From contig JAJEKV010000138.1 of assembly GCA_021234155.1 (NCBI GenBank), positions 124,001 through 188,000 on the forward strand: a stretch of 64,000 nucleotides of DNA, written 5' to 3'. Below are positions 34,448 to 45,880 of this stretch, in pieces. Positions within the stretch are counted from its first letter, which is position 1, and the number at the start of each line of letters is the position of its first letter. This DNA is from Isoetes taiwanensis. Its lineage: Eukaryota; Streptophyta; Lycopodiopsida; Isoetales; Isoetaceae. The notes under the pieces are model-generated. The model was given only the letters and a program-made list of their open reading frames with translations. It was not told where the DNA came from and ran no database searches. A program made the translations under genes and the position numbers.

Positions 34448-35129
34448 CAGGGATAGGTTCAATAGGTATTGCAATCGCACGTTTTATACCTGAATGGCCG
34501 ATGAATTGTATGATCTGACACAAATTTTGTCAGTATAAAACATAAAAATACGGCAAAAAACAATTGTCCCACTTCATAAGATTTTCTCCGTCGCGAAAAC
34601 AACTATATCGGGGGACGCTTCAAAATTTTCGCGTCAGCGAAAACCTTCGAGGAATCGCTGCAGATTGAAACCAAAATTTTTTGATGACGTAAAACAACGC
34701 TACAACAGACGCTGACTTTTTCGCCAAGTTGACGCCGCGATTTAGTTGTTTTTACAGACGCAAAAAATCTTCCGTCCGGAATTGTTTTTGCCGTATTTTT
34801 TGCCGATTTTTTTTTTTGAACACCGCTTTTACAGACGCTGAAATGAAGCGGATAAGCGTCGTGAAAAATTTTCACCAGACGCTTATCACGAACCTTTCAA
34901 GGTTACCCGAATGTCGGGCCCGTCCTTTGTAGGCGATTCTTTCTATTCCAGCGTCTGACGAAAAAAATTCGCGTCAGACGCTTTCCGCGAAGGTTTAAGC
35001 GTCGACGCGAAGATTTTTTTCCGCCGGCGAGGTATTTATCACGTTAACACATTATTTTATTAAAAAATACGTATTTTTTAACTTTATACGTCAGAAATTT
35101 TAATTTTGTACGTATAGAACCTATCCCTG
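34448..35129. mobile_element. Non-autonomous hAT-type element
   Basis: 682 bp bounded by perfect 13-bp inverted ends CAGGGATAGGTTC / GAACCTATCCCTG and flanked by a perfect 8-bp direct repeat CCGTGTTC (34440-34447 and 35130-35137). CAGGG ends plus an 8-bp target duplication are diagnostic of hAT. The interior has many GACGC/GCGTC words and no transposase. It interrupts the LINE reverse transcriptase. Confidence 0.9.
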
Positions 35130-35137
35130 CCGTGTTC

Positions 35138-35640
35138 TACAGTTCCACGGGGACGTCTAGCTATTGCAATCTTGTCCACACCAGAGGCACAACGTCAAAA
35201 GCCTTGGCGAAGTCTACAAAGCAGTAATACAGATCTTGTCGACGGTTCCTGTTGTCCTCAACCAGAGTTTGCAGCATGAAGATATGATCAATGGTTGAGT
35301 GCCTCGGCCTGAATCTGGCCTGTGTGAGTACCCGCACTTCTGCTGCCTCTGCCCGTCTTGTCAATTCCTGCTCGAGGATCTCGACGAGGAGATTTGCAAA
35401 TACTGCGCTAATCATGATCGTCCAGTAATTAGCCGGGCAGTGCGGGTCTCCTGCCTTGTAGATTGGGACAATCCTACTAGTGATCCACTGCAGGGGGAAA
35501 CCTTCCCTCAATGCCTTCTTGAACATGGCAGTTAGTACCGGTGCCATGGATGGTCCTGCCCACTTGAGCAAATCTGCCTGCATGCCATCGAGGTCTGTCG
35601 CTTTTAATCCATTGGCTAGATGTTACAGCCACTGCTATAC
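35138..35640 (-). pseudogene. LINE reverse transcriptase, N-terminal half
   Basis: Reads MQADLLKWAGPSMAPVL, WITSRIVPIYKAGDPHCPANY, FRPRHSTIDHIFML and YYCFVDFAKAFDVV. These are RT blocks 1-3 (fingers and the first catalytic Asp in 'FVDFAKAFD'). The start region of the ORF is lost upstream of about 35640, and coding is cut at 35137 by the hAT element. Confidence 0.8.
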
Positions 35641-35711
35641 CTCCGAGGCACTGAAACAATATCAGAGATCGTATTTTTGTGGGGAAAACATTGCAATCTC
35701 TAAGGAATGAT

Positions 35712-36392
35712 GCTTGCGATTCTGCAATACATTGTTTCTAAGTGGGTTGAATCGAAACAGAGTGTCCATGAAATACATGCGATTTTAGACCAATACAAAT
35801 GTAGCACAAATAAGGTGTAAAAGATGTGGAATGGTATTGTATAACCTAGGATTGTGGAAGCTTTAGGAAGTATTCATGGTGTACAAAAGGGGCTTATCAC
35901 ATGTTGGACCTAATGGTTGCAATGATCTTTTTCTTTCTCCTTTTAATGTAGCTGAATTTGAGTGTCACTTTTCGTGCAAGGTAATAATTACAAGAAATTT
36001 ATCGCGGCGGCCTTACGGTCGCCGCGAACATTTCTCTCCTCCAACCTGCTGCAAAAAGAAGTTTTGTGATAAGTCGAATAGTTCTCAATTCTGGACATCC
36101 TCGGGATGCGAAAGGACATGCAGAAGTCGAACCTGCACAATTGCCATCTGTTTTGCGCTCATATGATAGATAGGTGCTATAATCGACTACCATGGATTAA
36201 CATACTACGAAATATAATAATAGGATTAACATACAGATTATTATAAGAACGCGAAAATTTATTTGATTCAAAACTTGTGCAGTTTTCACCTTTATTTAGA
36301 AATTACGCAGTACAATATTTATTTAGTTTAGTCTTTTAAAAAAATGATCATTACTTTTTGTTATTGAAGGCTCACGTGTTCACAGTACATTA
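35712..36392. other. AT-rich spacer without a supported gene
   Basis: A few ORFs below 100 codons without family motifs. A short perfect inverted repeat (GCGGCGGCCTTACGGTCGCCGC, about 36003-36024) could form a hairpin. Nothing else is supported. Confidence 0.4.
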
Positions 36393-36613
36393 TTAAACAT
36401 CACATTTAACATCATCTATAACTGAAGATGCTTCATCATCGCTAGGATGATATTTTTGTGAATAATATAAATTATGAAATAAATCCAAAAGGACCTCCAA
36501 TATAGCATTTCTCGACACAAAGGTTAGTGAGTTACCAAAGGTGCTCATCCACCATCCATAAAAGTCACCTAGATTTAGTTCAATGATGTAGTCTTCTTTC
36601 ATCTGTGCCATCT
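36393..36613 (-). CDS. Possible last exon of an unknown gene
   Basis: After an acceptor (TTGACGTGTGCAG) at 36614 the minus strand is open for 72 codons: EMAQMKEDYIIELNLGDFY, GWWMSTFGNSLTFVSRN and AILEVLLDLFHN, ending in an acidic tail and TAA. Codon use and the amphipathic pattern look like real protein. No upstream exon is identified and the family is not recognised. Confidence 0.3.
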
Positions 36614-36737
36614 CTGCACACGTCAAAAGATAATTGCAAATCAAATCAAATGCTAGCTATAATATCACACAACGATAGAATCCACAGAAGCTTTAAACTT
36701 ATGGTTATGGCTTTGTTGTTCATGGACCGAAACTTAA

Positions 36738-37121
36738 ATATAAGAAAATGTTGGTCATATCATCTCTTCAAAGTTGTTTCAATGTTCGTATCTGGAGTAA
36801 TAAATGTTACAGTGAACCGAAGCTAAAATGAGCTGGCATAAGGAAGTTGAGTAAGAGTTATATATATAATAGTTGAAAGGGCACTGGTTAATCTATATAT
36901 TGTTCTTATTCTGCAGAAATATTGGTGTAATTTCAAGATTAAACAATGTTTTTGTGCAGGTTAACAGCAGTGCTTGGAAGTCTATGAGCCATAATTGGGG
37001 GGCAAGCTGGGATTTTGATGGACCTATTATCGCTCCAGTGTCCTTGTGCCACCCCAAATGCTGTCGAACATATGATACTGGCGTACATGATATGCCCAAC
37101 ACTATAAAGGAATGGTGTTAG
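36738..37121 (+). pseudogene. Expansin-like C-terminal domain remnant
   Basis: After an acceptor (TTTTTGTGCAG, ending 36960) the frame reads VNSSAWKSMSHNWGASW and FDGPIIAPVSL, which fits the 'W..M.xxWGAxW......GPl..P.SL' pattern of the expansin carbohydrate-binding C-terminal domain (cell-wall loosening proteins). The last 25 codons before the TAG at 37119 do not fit. An upstream piece (KVVSMFVSGVINVTV, about 36765-36815) may be the preceding beta strands. The N-terminal domain is not found nearby. Confidence 0.35.
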
Positions 37122-38101
37122 AGCACATCAATATAATTGAATTGGTCTGTCAAAGATCAACAAATCTCCAGACCAGTCAAGATCTTTTCCATAAATTCTA
37201 CTGCAAAAAATACGCAACTAGCTACTACCCTCTGAAACATTCAAGAGGTAAACATTTACATCAGCTTAAACATTTGATTCGAGGATGCCCAACCTACCTT
37301 TGAATGAATAAGCAATTGCTAATCTGTTATCATAGCATATCAGAGAATCTTTTCGAGCAACAAATTAATCAGAAATAACTTAAAGTCCAGTCAATTTTAA
37401 ACAGTAAGTCCAATTACACAGAATCAAAGAAAAGCAAGGGAATTTATAGGCGACATACCTTATATGAACCAGCGCCGTGTATGAAGCATCTCACGGTGAA
37501 TGAACTGAAAACGTTTGGGCAATCTAAGCCTATTTATACCTACAGAAAACTACAAAACAATTTACCGTGATTGACATAAATCTCTTCTTATACCTCTGTC
37601 CAACTGCAATTCATCTGCAGACTGTGGCAGCAAAAGTTCTGCCATGCTATAATCTTCAGAGACTGCCCCAATCTGCAGCAGAGAATCTGTCTGATGTTGG
37701 TTAATCTTAAATGCCATTCTTATCGTATATTACAACTGTCGATAAACAGAAATGAGCTAGAACAACCTACATGAGGTTAGAATCTTCAGCAAGGCATAGC
37801 TATGGCAGACGACCATCGGATTCTGTCTGCCGCAGACCCACCTGCCCACTGGATAAGCCTGGCGCAGAACAGGGCCGCCTCTTTTTCATTTTTCTTCTTT
37901 TTTTTTAAAAGCCACTATTTTTTCCCCTCAGAAATACGTGGCAAATTTAGGAGCAAGCATCAACTCCGAATATGCCTAAAGCATCTTGCCCTTGAGATTT
38001 ATATATGTTAAGATTATGTGGTTAAATGAGTGGTTGATATTTCTTGCATTTGATTATTGATTTCGCATATCCTTTAAAGCGAGTCATGCATTTATATTGC
38101 T
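37122..38101. other. Non-coding spacer
   Basis: No ORF of more than 70 codons with recognisable motifs and no clear repeat; an internal T-run at about 37890. Confidence 0.4.
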
Positions 38102-38132
38102 ATGGTTCTCTTCTTATATAGAAGAGAACCAT
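38102..38132. repeat. Perfect 12-bp hairpin with a 7-base loop
   Basis: ATGGTTCTCTTC, loop TTATATA, then GAAGAGAACCAT. All twelve positions pair. It could be a small RNA or terminator-like hairpin, or the core of a MITE. The function is unknown. Confidence 0.85.
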
Positions 38133-38224
38133 CATTCTAGGGATAGGGACGCCAGTTTTAGCGCTAGCTTTCTTTTTAGACCCAAGCTTTCTTTGGCACA
38201 AGCCTGCTATAGAGCAAGCTTTCT

Positions 38225-39252
38225 TTGGCTCTTTCTCCCATAAAAGCCTTGTGTCTTCCTGTATTCCTCATCGGCGTTTCCTCTGAGCTGAATCTTGTTG
38301 TTATAAAGAGTCCCCCCCCTCCCACCTCTTACTCTGGTATATGGGTTTTACTTTTCGTTCAATATTGGCCGATGGGCTTCTGCATTTTTCCCAGCGTAGC
38401 ATGTGGTGCTTCTGGAGGGCACCAAGGGGAAGCCCCCCTGGGTCGAGCCTATATTTTCTTATCTCGGCGTAGCCCTGTGGCTTCCGAGGATCCTCATGGA
38501 TCATCTCTTTAATTTTCAATATTGTGCTCTTATATTTCTAGTCCAACTTTATAGCTTGCTGACTTTTGGCTCGTGGATGGCTTCTAACACAGTTGACAGT
38601 CACATATGATTAGGTCTTGCAGTTTGGAGCTCATTGATGTGCATGGTGCTGATTTTTATGCACCTCTGTGTCGAGCCTATATTTTCCTATCTCGGCATAG
38701 CCCTATGGTTTTCGAGGATCCTCAGGGATTGTCTTTTCCATTTTGATATTGTGCTCTTGTATTTCTAGTCCAACTTTGTAGCTTGCTGTCTCTTGCCCGT
38801 AGATGGATCCTAACACAGTTGACACAATCACATATTGTTTGCTCTTGCAGTTTGGAGCTCTCTGAAATTCATAAGGTTGCTTTTTATACGAGCGGCCAAG
38901 AGGGACACATGGAGCAGTATCTTAGCGGGACGGATTTGAGTCACTACTTGGATGGGTGGCGCGACCTGACTATTGAAGTTGTTGCAGTTCGGGAACATTA
39001 TAATGTAGCGGCCTGGATTCATTGTACACGATTATCTTATGTATCGGGTGGTCTAACCCAGGGTTGTATTTGTTGTTTTACTCATTTGGGGTTTATTATT
39101 TTGTTCCCCTCTTCACTCATTTTGGGGTTCATCAGTTTGTTCCCCTATGGGTCATTGTACTCATTTTTTCATTCAGCTCAATGGAACACCACTTCACTTC
39201 GGATGATGTTATTTGTGCATAAGGACCTTTCCCTAGAATGTAATCTAATATG
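38225..39252 (+). CDS. Repeated exon-like modules of an unknown gene
   Basis: Two modules share a reading frame with RAYIFLSR.SP...EDP.G (about 38445-38512 and 38672-38740). Two acceptors (GTCTTGCAG at 38622, GCTCTTGCAG at 38850) are each followed by LEL.[DE][IV]H-type exons (LELIDVHGADFYAPL; LELSEIHKVAFYTSG). The last continues QEGHMEQYLSGTDLSHYLDGW and IEVVAVREHYNVAAW before running into AT-rich DNA. Conservation of the frame after duplication suggests coding. The family is not recognised. Confidence 0.3.
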
Positions 39253-39489
39253 AAGTGAGCATCCTACAATTTGAGCACAATGGTAATTGCATGTGCACTT
39301 TTTCAATGTTGTAGCTGAACTTGGGTAGTAAATTGCACTACATGTAGCAACTAGGTTGTAATTTTTTGTCTGAATTGTGCTGGCTTTTTTATTTCACATT
39401 CAAATGGGCAACAACTTTGCACTAAGCGATCGAGACATTGCGGGAACTATATGGTATTTGTGGTGATGCTTCTCAACAATTTCGTGAAT

Positions 39490-39625
39490 ATGTAGCATAA
39501 TAACGGGGGGTTTTCTTTGTGTTTTTGTACGTTTTTCACTAAGGTTTTCCTATGATTTCGTGATGTATTCAAATGGATGTACTAATGCGTACATCTAGAG
39601 TGCACCATTTATGAGCCATTGATTT
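39490..39625. repeat. Dispersed repeat, copy 1 (copy 2 at 53300-53435)
   Basis: Shares AATAAC.GGGGGTT, TTTTTCAC, GGTTTT.CTATGATTTCGT and TCTAGAGTGCACC...TATG.GCC.TTGATTTT in order with 53300-53435. No coding. It may be the end of a transposon. Confidence 0.65.
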
Positions 39626-39640
39626 TAGCTTTTTTTTTTC

Positions 39641-39765
39641 CAATGGTCAACAACCAATGGCTCACAACAAAAGCCCTTTTTTTGTGCATGTAGTGCATAA
39701 TGGTCAACAACCAATGGCTCACAACAAAAGCCCTCTTTTTGTGTGTGTGGTGCATAATGGGCACA
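39641..39765. repeat. Two-copy tandem repeat, about 60 bp
   Basis: Both units read TGGTCAACAACCAATGGCTC then ACAACAAAAGCCC, a T-run and GTGCATAA. Confidence 0.85.
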
Positions 39766-40382
39766 TGAAGGGCTTGAAGGGCGCATGTAGTGCAGTTTCC
39801 CCGCCGGCAACACATTTCTTATCATAACTTTTGATCCAGAGCTCTGTTTGAGATGATTTTTATTGCGTTGGAAAGTTCTCTCCGAGATCTTTTTGATATT
39901 GTATGATATGGATATGTTTGATTAAGTTATCTATGCTAAAACAGCAATTTTTCGGCCGGGTTTGGTAGGCTTTCACATCCTACCAACTGATTAATACAAG
40001 ATTGCGCTATTGGATATTGTTTTATGGCTCATTCCGAATGAAGCTTGCAAAAAATTACCATGCATTTTTAGATTTTGAGGCAGTTATTAAGCAAATTCTA
40101 AGGCTTCTAGATCCTTGTGCTAACAAGCAAAAAAGTTTCCCACTTTGGTTTCTCACCACAAGAATCCATGGAGGCCAAAGGCTGCTGTTAAATTCCAGTT
40201 GAAAAATGAATTTGTGTATGGGTGTTGCAAACTTTATGACTTTCAGAATAATGGGATCAATCTGCTCTATCTTTATGGTAACTTTTACTTATGTTCTATT
40301 TGTTTTGTTGTGATGAAATTCAAAAGCTACAGGTGATGAAAGCTTCAAATGAATTCTAGTTTTTTTCTGGTTTGAATTCTAA

Positions 40383-41024
40383 AATTTTTGTCACACCCGG
40401 GGGGGGGGGGGCGTCCCTAAGGCCCCGAAGGGGCCAAAAATTTTTTTTGCAACCCAAACCATTAACATCCAACATATAAAAATTAAATCCCCCAACACAT
40501 AACAACCATTGACATTAACAACCAACACATAACTACCATTGATATTAATTAACACAACCATTGGGTTCAACACATTTAAATTAAAATCCCCCTTAAACCC
40601 CCCTCATAATTGTATTTTGCACGTATAAAATCAACACCATATAGTATTCCGCTTGAAATCTTATAGTATTTTGCGAATCTTGTTATACAGTATAGCAAAT
40701 TTTGTACTTGCATACCCCACAAACGAGGAACTTTACGTACGGTGTAGATTAAGGAATAAGGGGTGAATATGCCTATCCAACAGCTCTCGTTGCCCGGGGT
40801 CACCCCCCGTGTGAATATGCACCCAAACCAAAATCCTCAGGAGACTATTAATGAGGCTAGGGTCATCAATACAACCTTTGATCGGAGGAAGCGAGAGCGG
40901 GAGGCCACTATTATTGCACATCGATCACCCTTTCCTTCTCTATCTACCTCTACACCAGCACTTTCATCTACATTTACACCTACACCCATACTACCTACAC
41001 TGACACCCGCGGCTCTAGCTCCAC
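40383..41024 (+). other. Diverged relative of the fold-back at 54651, with an ORF start
   Basis: Shares GGCCCCGAAG.GGCC, CATACCCCACAAACGAGGA and CCTATCCAACAGCTCTCGTT with the fold-back element at 54.65-55.06 kb. An ORF begins within the shared part at 40769 (MPIQQLSLPGVTPRVNMH), continues with RRKREREATIIAHRSPF and a Thr/Pro/Ser repeat, and meets a good donor (CCAC|GTGAGT) at 41024. Either an element-borne first exon or a chance ORF. A 13-base G run is at 40397-40411. Confidence 0.35.
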
Positions 41025-41983
41025 GTGAGTCAGTTATAGATAAATATTTCAACTTTGTTTCTTTTAGGAATATGCTATATATCTGTTATATATATACAAT
41101 TACTTAAGCACCCCCCTTGTTATATAGAGATTGATCACAACCGTTGATTATGAAATCGATGGTTCTAATGCAGCCACCTCGTTCTGACCTTGTTATGTAG
41201 AGATTGATCTCGGTCGTCGAACGTGCAAGATCGACGGCCCAGATAAAAGCCCCCTTATTTGGGGCTTTTGATTTGGGCCGTCAAATTTCAGGATTTGATC
41301 TCGACCGTCGATAAAAAGTCAAATTAAATGCCACCTTATATGTCTATATTGATTGCATTTAATGCATTTTAATGTACGTGATAAGGTGACATTGCGTGCA
41401 ATAAATACCTTTTGATGAGGCGGCAGAAAAAGATAATGCCACGTTATCATATTGGGAAAAACTACAAAATGCCATTATGTTTTGACGAATTTCACCAAAT
41501 GCCCTTAACTTTTCATAATTTCACCAAATGCCCCTGGTCAATGTACAATGTATCTTGTATATATATATACATACACGTAAGATAGGGGTATCATCTATAG
41601 ACGTTGGAGAAGTGCAGGTAAATATTTTCCACACTTTCATAATAAATTAAAATAATAAACTAATATGTTTGACTTGTAAGTTGGGGTATTTAAGTATCCT
41701 GCAGGCTCTAGGATATTAGAGAGCTCACTAGATGTATCTGTACGGGCAAGCTAAAGTTTGGCGCAGGAGATAGAGCCTTACACTGGACTATAAAAAATAC
41801 AATGCACGGACATTTTTATTGGAAAGCAGCCCACAAGAAAATGAAAGAGCAGGATCTTGAGCACATTGAGCTGATGAAATGCTTTATTCATCATTTCTTA
41901 CGTCAATCGCTCTCTTGGTACTTAGTTAAAAGTGTTTATATCTCATACTTAAATGCAGGTGATACGCAAGGTTAGGAAAATAC
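41025..41983. other. Non-coding DNA with a short tandem motif
   Basis: CCTTGTTAT.TAGAGATTGATC..G occurs twice (about 41117 and 41189), each followed by a CGTCGA/CGTTGA word. No gene is supported. Confidence 0.4.
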
Positions 41984-42890
41984 ATGGGGATGGTATCTTG
42001 GATTCCTTTATATGACACAGGTTATTTGAGGTCCAATGGTGTATGGTACCTGCATGCTTGGCTTTGTTTCTGTGCTCAAATTGGCACTTTTCCGGGCTGT
42101 GTGCTAGGGTTTCTGTGGCAACCGGTAGACACTTCCACGGACTGTATCTCTCACATCCGGTGTCAGATTTTCATGTGCTTGGGCTTGTTGGAAAGCTGGT
42201 TCAGAGAGCTTTCCAACGATGTATGATACCTGCATGCTTGTCTTTGTTTCGGTGCTCAAATCTGCACTTTTCCGGGCTGTGTGCTAGGGTTTTTGTGGCA
42301 GCCCTTCTTCTTCCTTCTTTGAGAAGTATAGCCCTCGCCTGATGCCGTTGTTGGCCTTGGCCACGCGGTGTTGAAAGGTGTGCGTTGTACTCTTATTGAA
42401 GGTTACAAGAATGTTTTACTAATTCATACCCTAATTCCTGATGGTGTTGTTGATGAAAGTCCGACACCAATATAGGGATTGGCGTATGTTTTAGTAAGTA
42501 TTCGATTGGTCTCGTCTTGCGACAGAATTTTGATCGGTCATATCTCTCACATCCGGTGTCATATTTTCATGTGCTTGGGCTTGTTGGAAAGCTGGTTCAG
42601 AGATCTTTCCAAGGTGTATGGTACCTGCATGCTTGGCTTTGATTCTGTGCTAAAATTGGCACTTTTCCCCGGCGTGTGCTAGGGTTTACGTGGCAACCCA
42701 GAGACACTTTGCCGGGATCAGTATCTCTCACATCCAAAGGTCGATTTTCATCTGCTTGGGCTTGTTGGAAAGCTGGTTCAGAGAGCTTTCCAACGGTGTA
42801 TGATACCTGCATGCTTGTCTTTGTTTCTGTGCTCAAATCTGCACTTTTTCGGGCTGTGTGCTAGGGTTTTTGTGGCAGCCGGTACACACC
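41984..42890. repeat. Higher-order tandem repeat, about four units
   Basis: Each unit contains TA[CT]CTGCATGCTTG.CTTTG, GCACTTTT.CGGGCTGTGTGC, GCTAGGGTTT.TGTGGCA and CTCACATCC...GCTTGGGCTTGTTGGAAAGC. Copies start near 42043, 42224, 42613 and 42799. ORFs here are translations of the repeat. Confidence 0.85.
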
Positions 42891-43129
42891 AGATATCCAG
42901 GAGTCTATTAGCCACTTTTCTTTTTTTGCCCCCTTTCAGCCCCTTTGCTCCCAACCCTAATTTGGGCAGTCAGAGCATACAAATTAATGTTGAGCTAGGC
43001 TCCAACATCTACCTGACATTGCCATAGCCCAACCAACTGCCTCTTGGCCTTGCCTAGCAGGCCACAAATGCCAGCCCGGCGACACCTAGCCCCCGCTGGA
43101 CCTGATAAGCCCCTGCCATAGCCTACCTA

Positions 43130-44735
43130 GAACCCTGTTTGACCTGTCGTGGCCCAAGTCATACCCCAAGTTATGGCCACGGAACACGATCCGTGTGTGG
43201 ACCCACACTTGGTTGGTGAGCTACCTCGGACCACACCAACCCATCCTCGGGAAGGCCCAAACACACCAACCACCGGTTGACCCCACGCAGCAGAGCCCTC
43301 AGGGGAAGACCATGAAGCGGGGCCACCAAGGAAGAGGCCCTGGGCAGAGGGGAGAGCGTCTTCCATGAAGAGGGAGGCCGAGCCAAGGCCCGATCGACCC
43401 GGCAGGCGAGGGGCCACACAAGCAATCCGCCCGATCCGAACCTTGGAGCCGTGATCCACGCGAGGGTTGAGGCCAGCGATTGCACGCCTTTGCGGGCCTC
43501 CGGCGAGAGGTGGAGAACATAACATCGGATGTTGCGCGCAGCAGTTGGTGCGTAAAAAATGACGAATCCGTAATTGGAGGATCGCGTCACGACAAGGCGA
43601 TGATAGCATCCACTTGCTACAATTTGACAGACAACAATACCAGCAGGAGCTTGCAGATATGGGGGCGTGTAGACACCGTGTTGGCGCTATATGGAAGCTG
43701 GACTTGGGGGCAGGAACCGGGTAGAGCAGGAGTCACTGTAACCCTGTCCGGATCCGGGCGAGGTTGAGGAGGCTAAGGCCACGGCGACGAGGAGCACAGC
43801 CGCCCTCACATCCAAGGTTCGCGGAGGCCGCCACCGTGAGACAAGGAGTCCAGCCGCTTTGGAAGCTAGCCAGCGTAACCGGCGCGCCGGAGTAAGGATT
43901 TCTTAGCACTCCAGACGGGAGCTACCGGGAGCTTTGGGCTGCCGTTGCCCAGCAAGGCAAGGGGCCTGCTGTGCCGAGGCACATGAGCAACTCTGCCATT
44001 GCACGCTGGAGATGGCAAGACATGACAACGCCTGCAAGAGCCGAGCTCCGCATCCGGAGAACGAGAAACCACAAAGAAAGAACACACCAACCCAGCGAAC
44101 CCACCAACCTATTGTGGCGTCAACCCGCACACTTTCTTTGCGGACACATTAGATCATGCCGGGCCGCCACCACCCGGGCACCGGCCACGACTATGCCTCA
44201 CCCACCTCAACCAACACACAGTGCGGCCCCGGGAACTCGAGAACGCAGACGCCAGAGCCGCGAATGTGGTAGTCGAGGCGACGGAGGAGTCGGGGAGAAC
44301 ATCTCACTTCGGAGCTCCGCATACAAGATCTTGGACGGATGATGTTCCCGGCACTGTGACCATTGGAAAGGCGAGTCGTCATGGAATTGGCGACGATCGC
44401 CCGGATGGTCATCTTCACAGTTGAGAGCGTGCAGGCGGGTGGCCATCCCGTCGAGGGCGGAAGTTGAAGGGCGCGGCTCAGACGTTGAGGGACTTGACCC
44501 CGGCCGCGGTAAAGAGACCCGGCGTGAGTGGCCAAAGTCGGGGGACCGCCGCAGACATGGAGGGGCGGGGCTGGTCGAGGAAGGATGCGGGGGTGAGCAG
44601 CCAAAGCGGGGGATGCGAGCACTCGCCCCCTCGAGTCCCCTCTCGAGCCCCCCCAGCCACGAGGCATCCACATCCGCCGCTCCCCCTGGGACCACCACTA
44701 CCACCGGACCTGAAGTGGCGATGCATGTCACTAAA
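43130..44735 (+). pseudogene. LINE ORF1-like region, degenerate
   Basis: GC-rich with overlapping ORFs on both strands and no clear frame. Plus-strand pieces are Arg/Pro/Gly-rich (RKRPWAEGRASSMKREAEPR; WRWQDMTTPARAELRIRRT), as in nucleic-acid-binding LINE ORF1 proteins. No zinc knuckle or RRM is recognised. ORF1 identity rests on its position upstream of the endonuclease. Confidence 0.35.
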
Positions 44736-44739
44736 TAGG

Positions 44740-45540
44740 GATCGTGCCTCGGCATGGTATCCGGAATTGCCCCGGCTTTCCATGGCGAAGGGGGACGATC
44801 TCAATTCCGTCGCCATGGACATGGACCTTATCTTCCTCATGGAAACATGGGAACATCTTTGGTCACAAGGCTACGATTTGCCGGAGGATACGGCGCTACT
44901 CCGTCTTCAATGAGTGCAGGGAAAACGAGGACACCGGAGGAATTGCGTGTTACTACTGCAGCCTTGGCCCAATCGGTCTCCCTGGCAAGGCGTGACAGCA
45001 CAACAGAATGCGGGTACGAAAAGTGCGAAACGGCGATGGCAGCCCTCTCTTTGTGGCGGCTTGCTACTTCCCACATGCCGAGAGCAATTTTTACCACACG
45101 CGGACTTGGATGTGATTGTGCGGGAGCCCTATGTCGATCTATATGATGACATACGGAAGATCTGCATAATTGGGCAAGGTCATGTTGCTTGGAGATTTCA
45201 ACGCGCCGCGAGGTGGGAAAGAGATCCCAAAATTCGCACCTCTAGGCGAGGATGTGTTGCAAATGGACCCCGAGAGATGGTTTGGCCAAGGGCGTCGGAT
45301 GACGACCAGGTGACACGCGGTATGGCCGTATTCTTTGCTGCTAAGGCAATATCTTTGACCTGGTCATTTCTTTGGTCGGCACAAAGGGGGTGGCGCCCTC
45401 CACCGCTTCACTTGTAGGCGGGGAGAACTAGGGCGGCACCCGGTGTGGTGGATTACGTGCTAGCAGGCGAGCAATGCCTACACTTGATCACTCGCTTCAT
45501 GTGGCGCCGGGACAGGTGGCCGGACGAGGAAGTAGACTCC
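44740..45540 (+). pseudogene. LINE apurinic-like (EEP) endonuclease remnant
   Basis: Across shifting frames: DLIFLMETWE (the catalytic 'ET' block, about 44822), YVDLYDDIRKICI (about 45130), MLLGDFNA (about 45185, the 'GDFN' block) and GVVDYVLAGEQCLH (about 45442, the late 'DY' block). The order matches the LINE endonuclease that nicks the target. The conserved His block near the end cannot be read. Confidence 0.7.
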
Positions 45541-45880
45541 ACCATCAACCCCTGTTTTGCGGATAGATTGGCAGGCCAACCGAAAGCACCCATTGCCCCA
45601 ACACCCCATGTACCACGGTTGCGGCTCGGACTATGATCATGCGGCGGTCTATGCGAGGATGCTTGAGCATGAGCTGCCGGGAGTGCTGCAGACTCCCCAC
45701 ACTTCAACAGCAGACGGCCCGGTGAACCCAGCTTCTTCTCGAGGGTAGGGGATGATGCTTTGGGAGAGGCCACTCTCGACGATCCACGTGGGCTGCAACC
45801 ACCTTCCGCAATCACCGGGTTCGATGACTAATGTTGGGAGTTGAAACGATGGCTCCCGCCAAGTCTTTGGACCCACCATT

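Larger units (their letters stand above)
32642..35711 (-). mobile_element. LINE retrotransposon copy, minus strand, degenerate
   Basis: Minus-strand reverse transcriptase segments at 35640-35138 and 34439-33831 are parts of one protein split by an hAT element (34448-35129). The C-terminal module is duplicated at 33725-33186 and 33185-32642. The protein aligns block by block with the plus-strand LINE at 43-48 kb (QA[ED]LLKWAGP, STIDHIF, RVNLAK, YKYLGVEF), so both are one family. The endonuclease half is absent. Confidence 0.85.

Noticed and set aside
41984-42864. Cys/Leu-rich ORFs
   Set aside because: They translate the higher-order tandem repeat; the same words recur in several frames.
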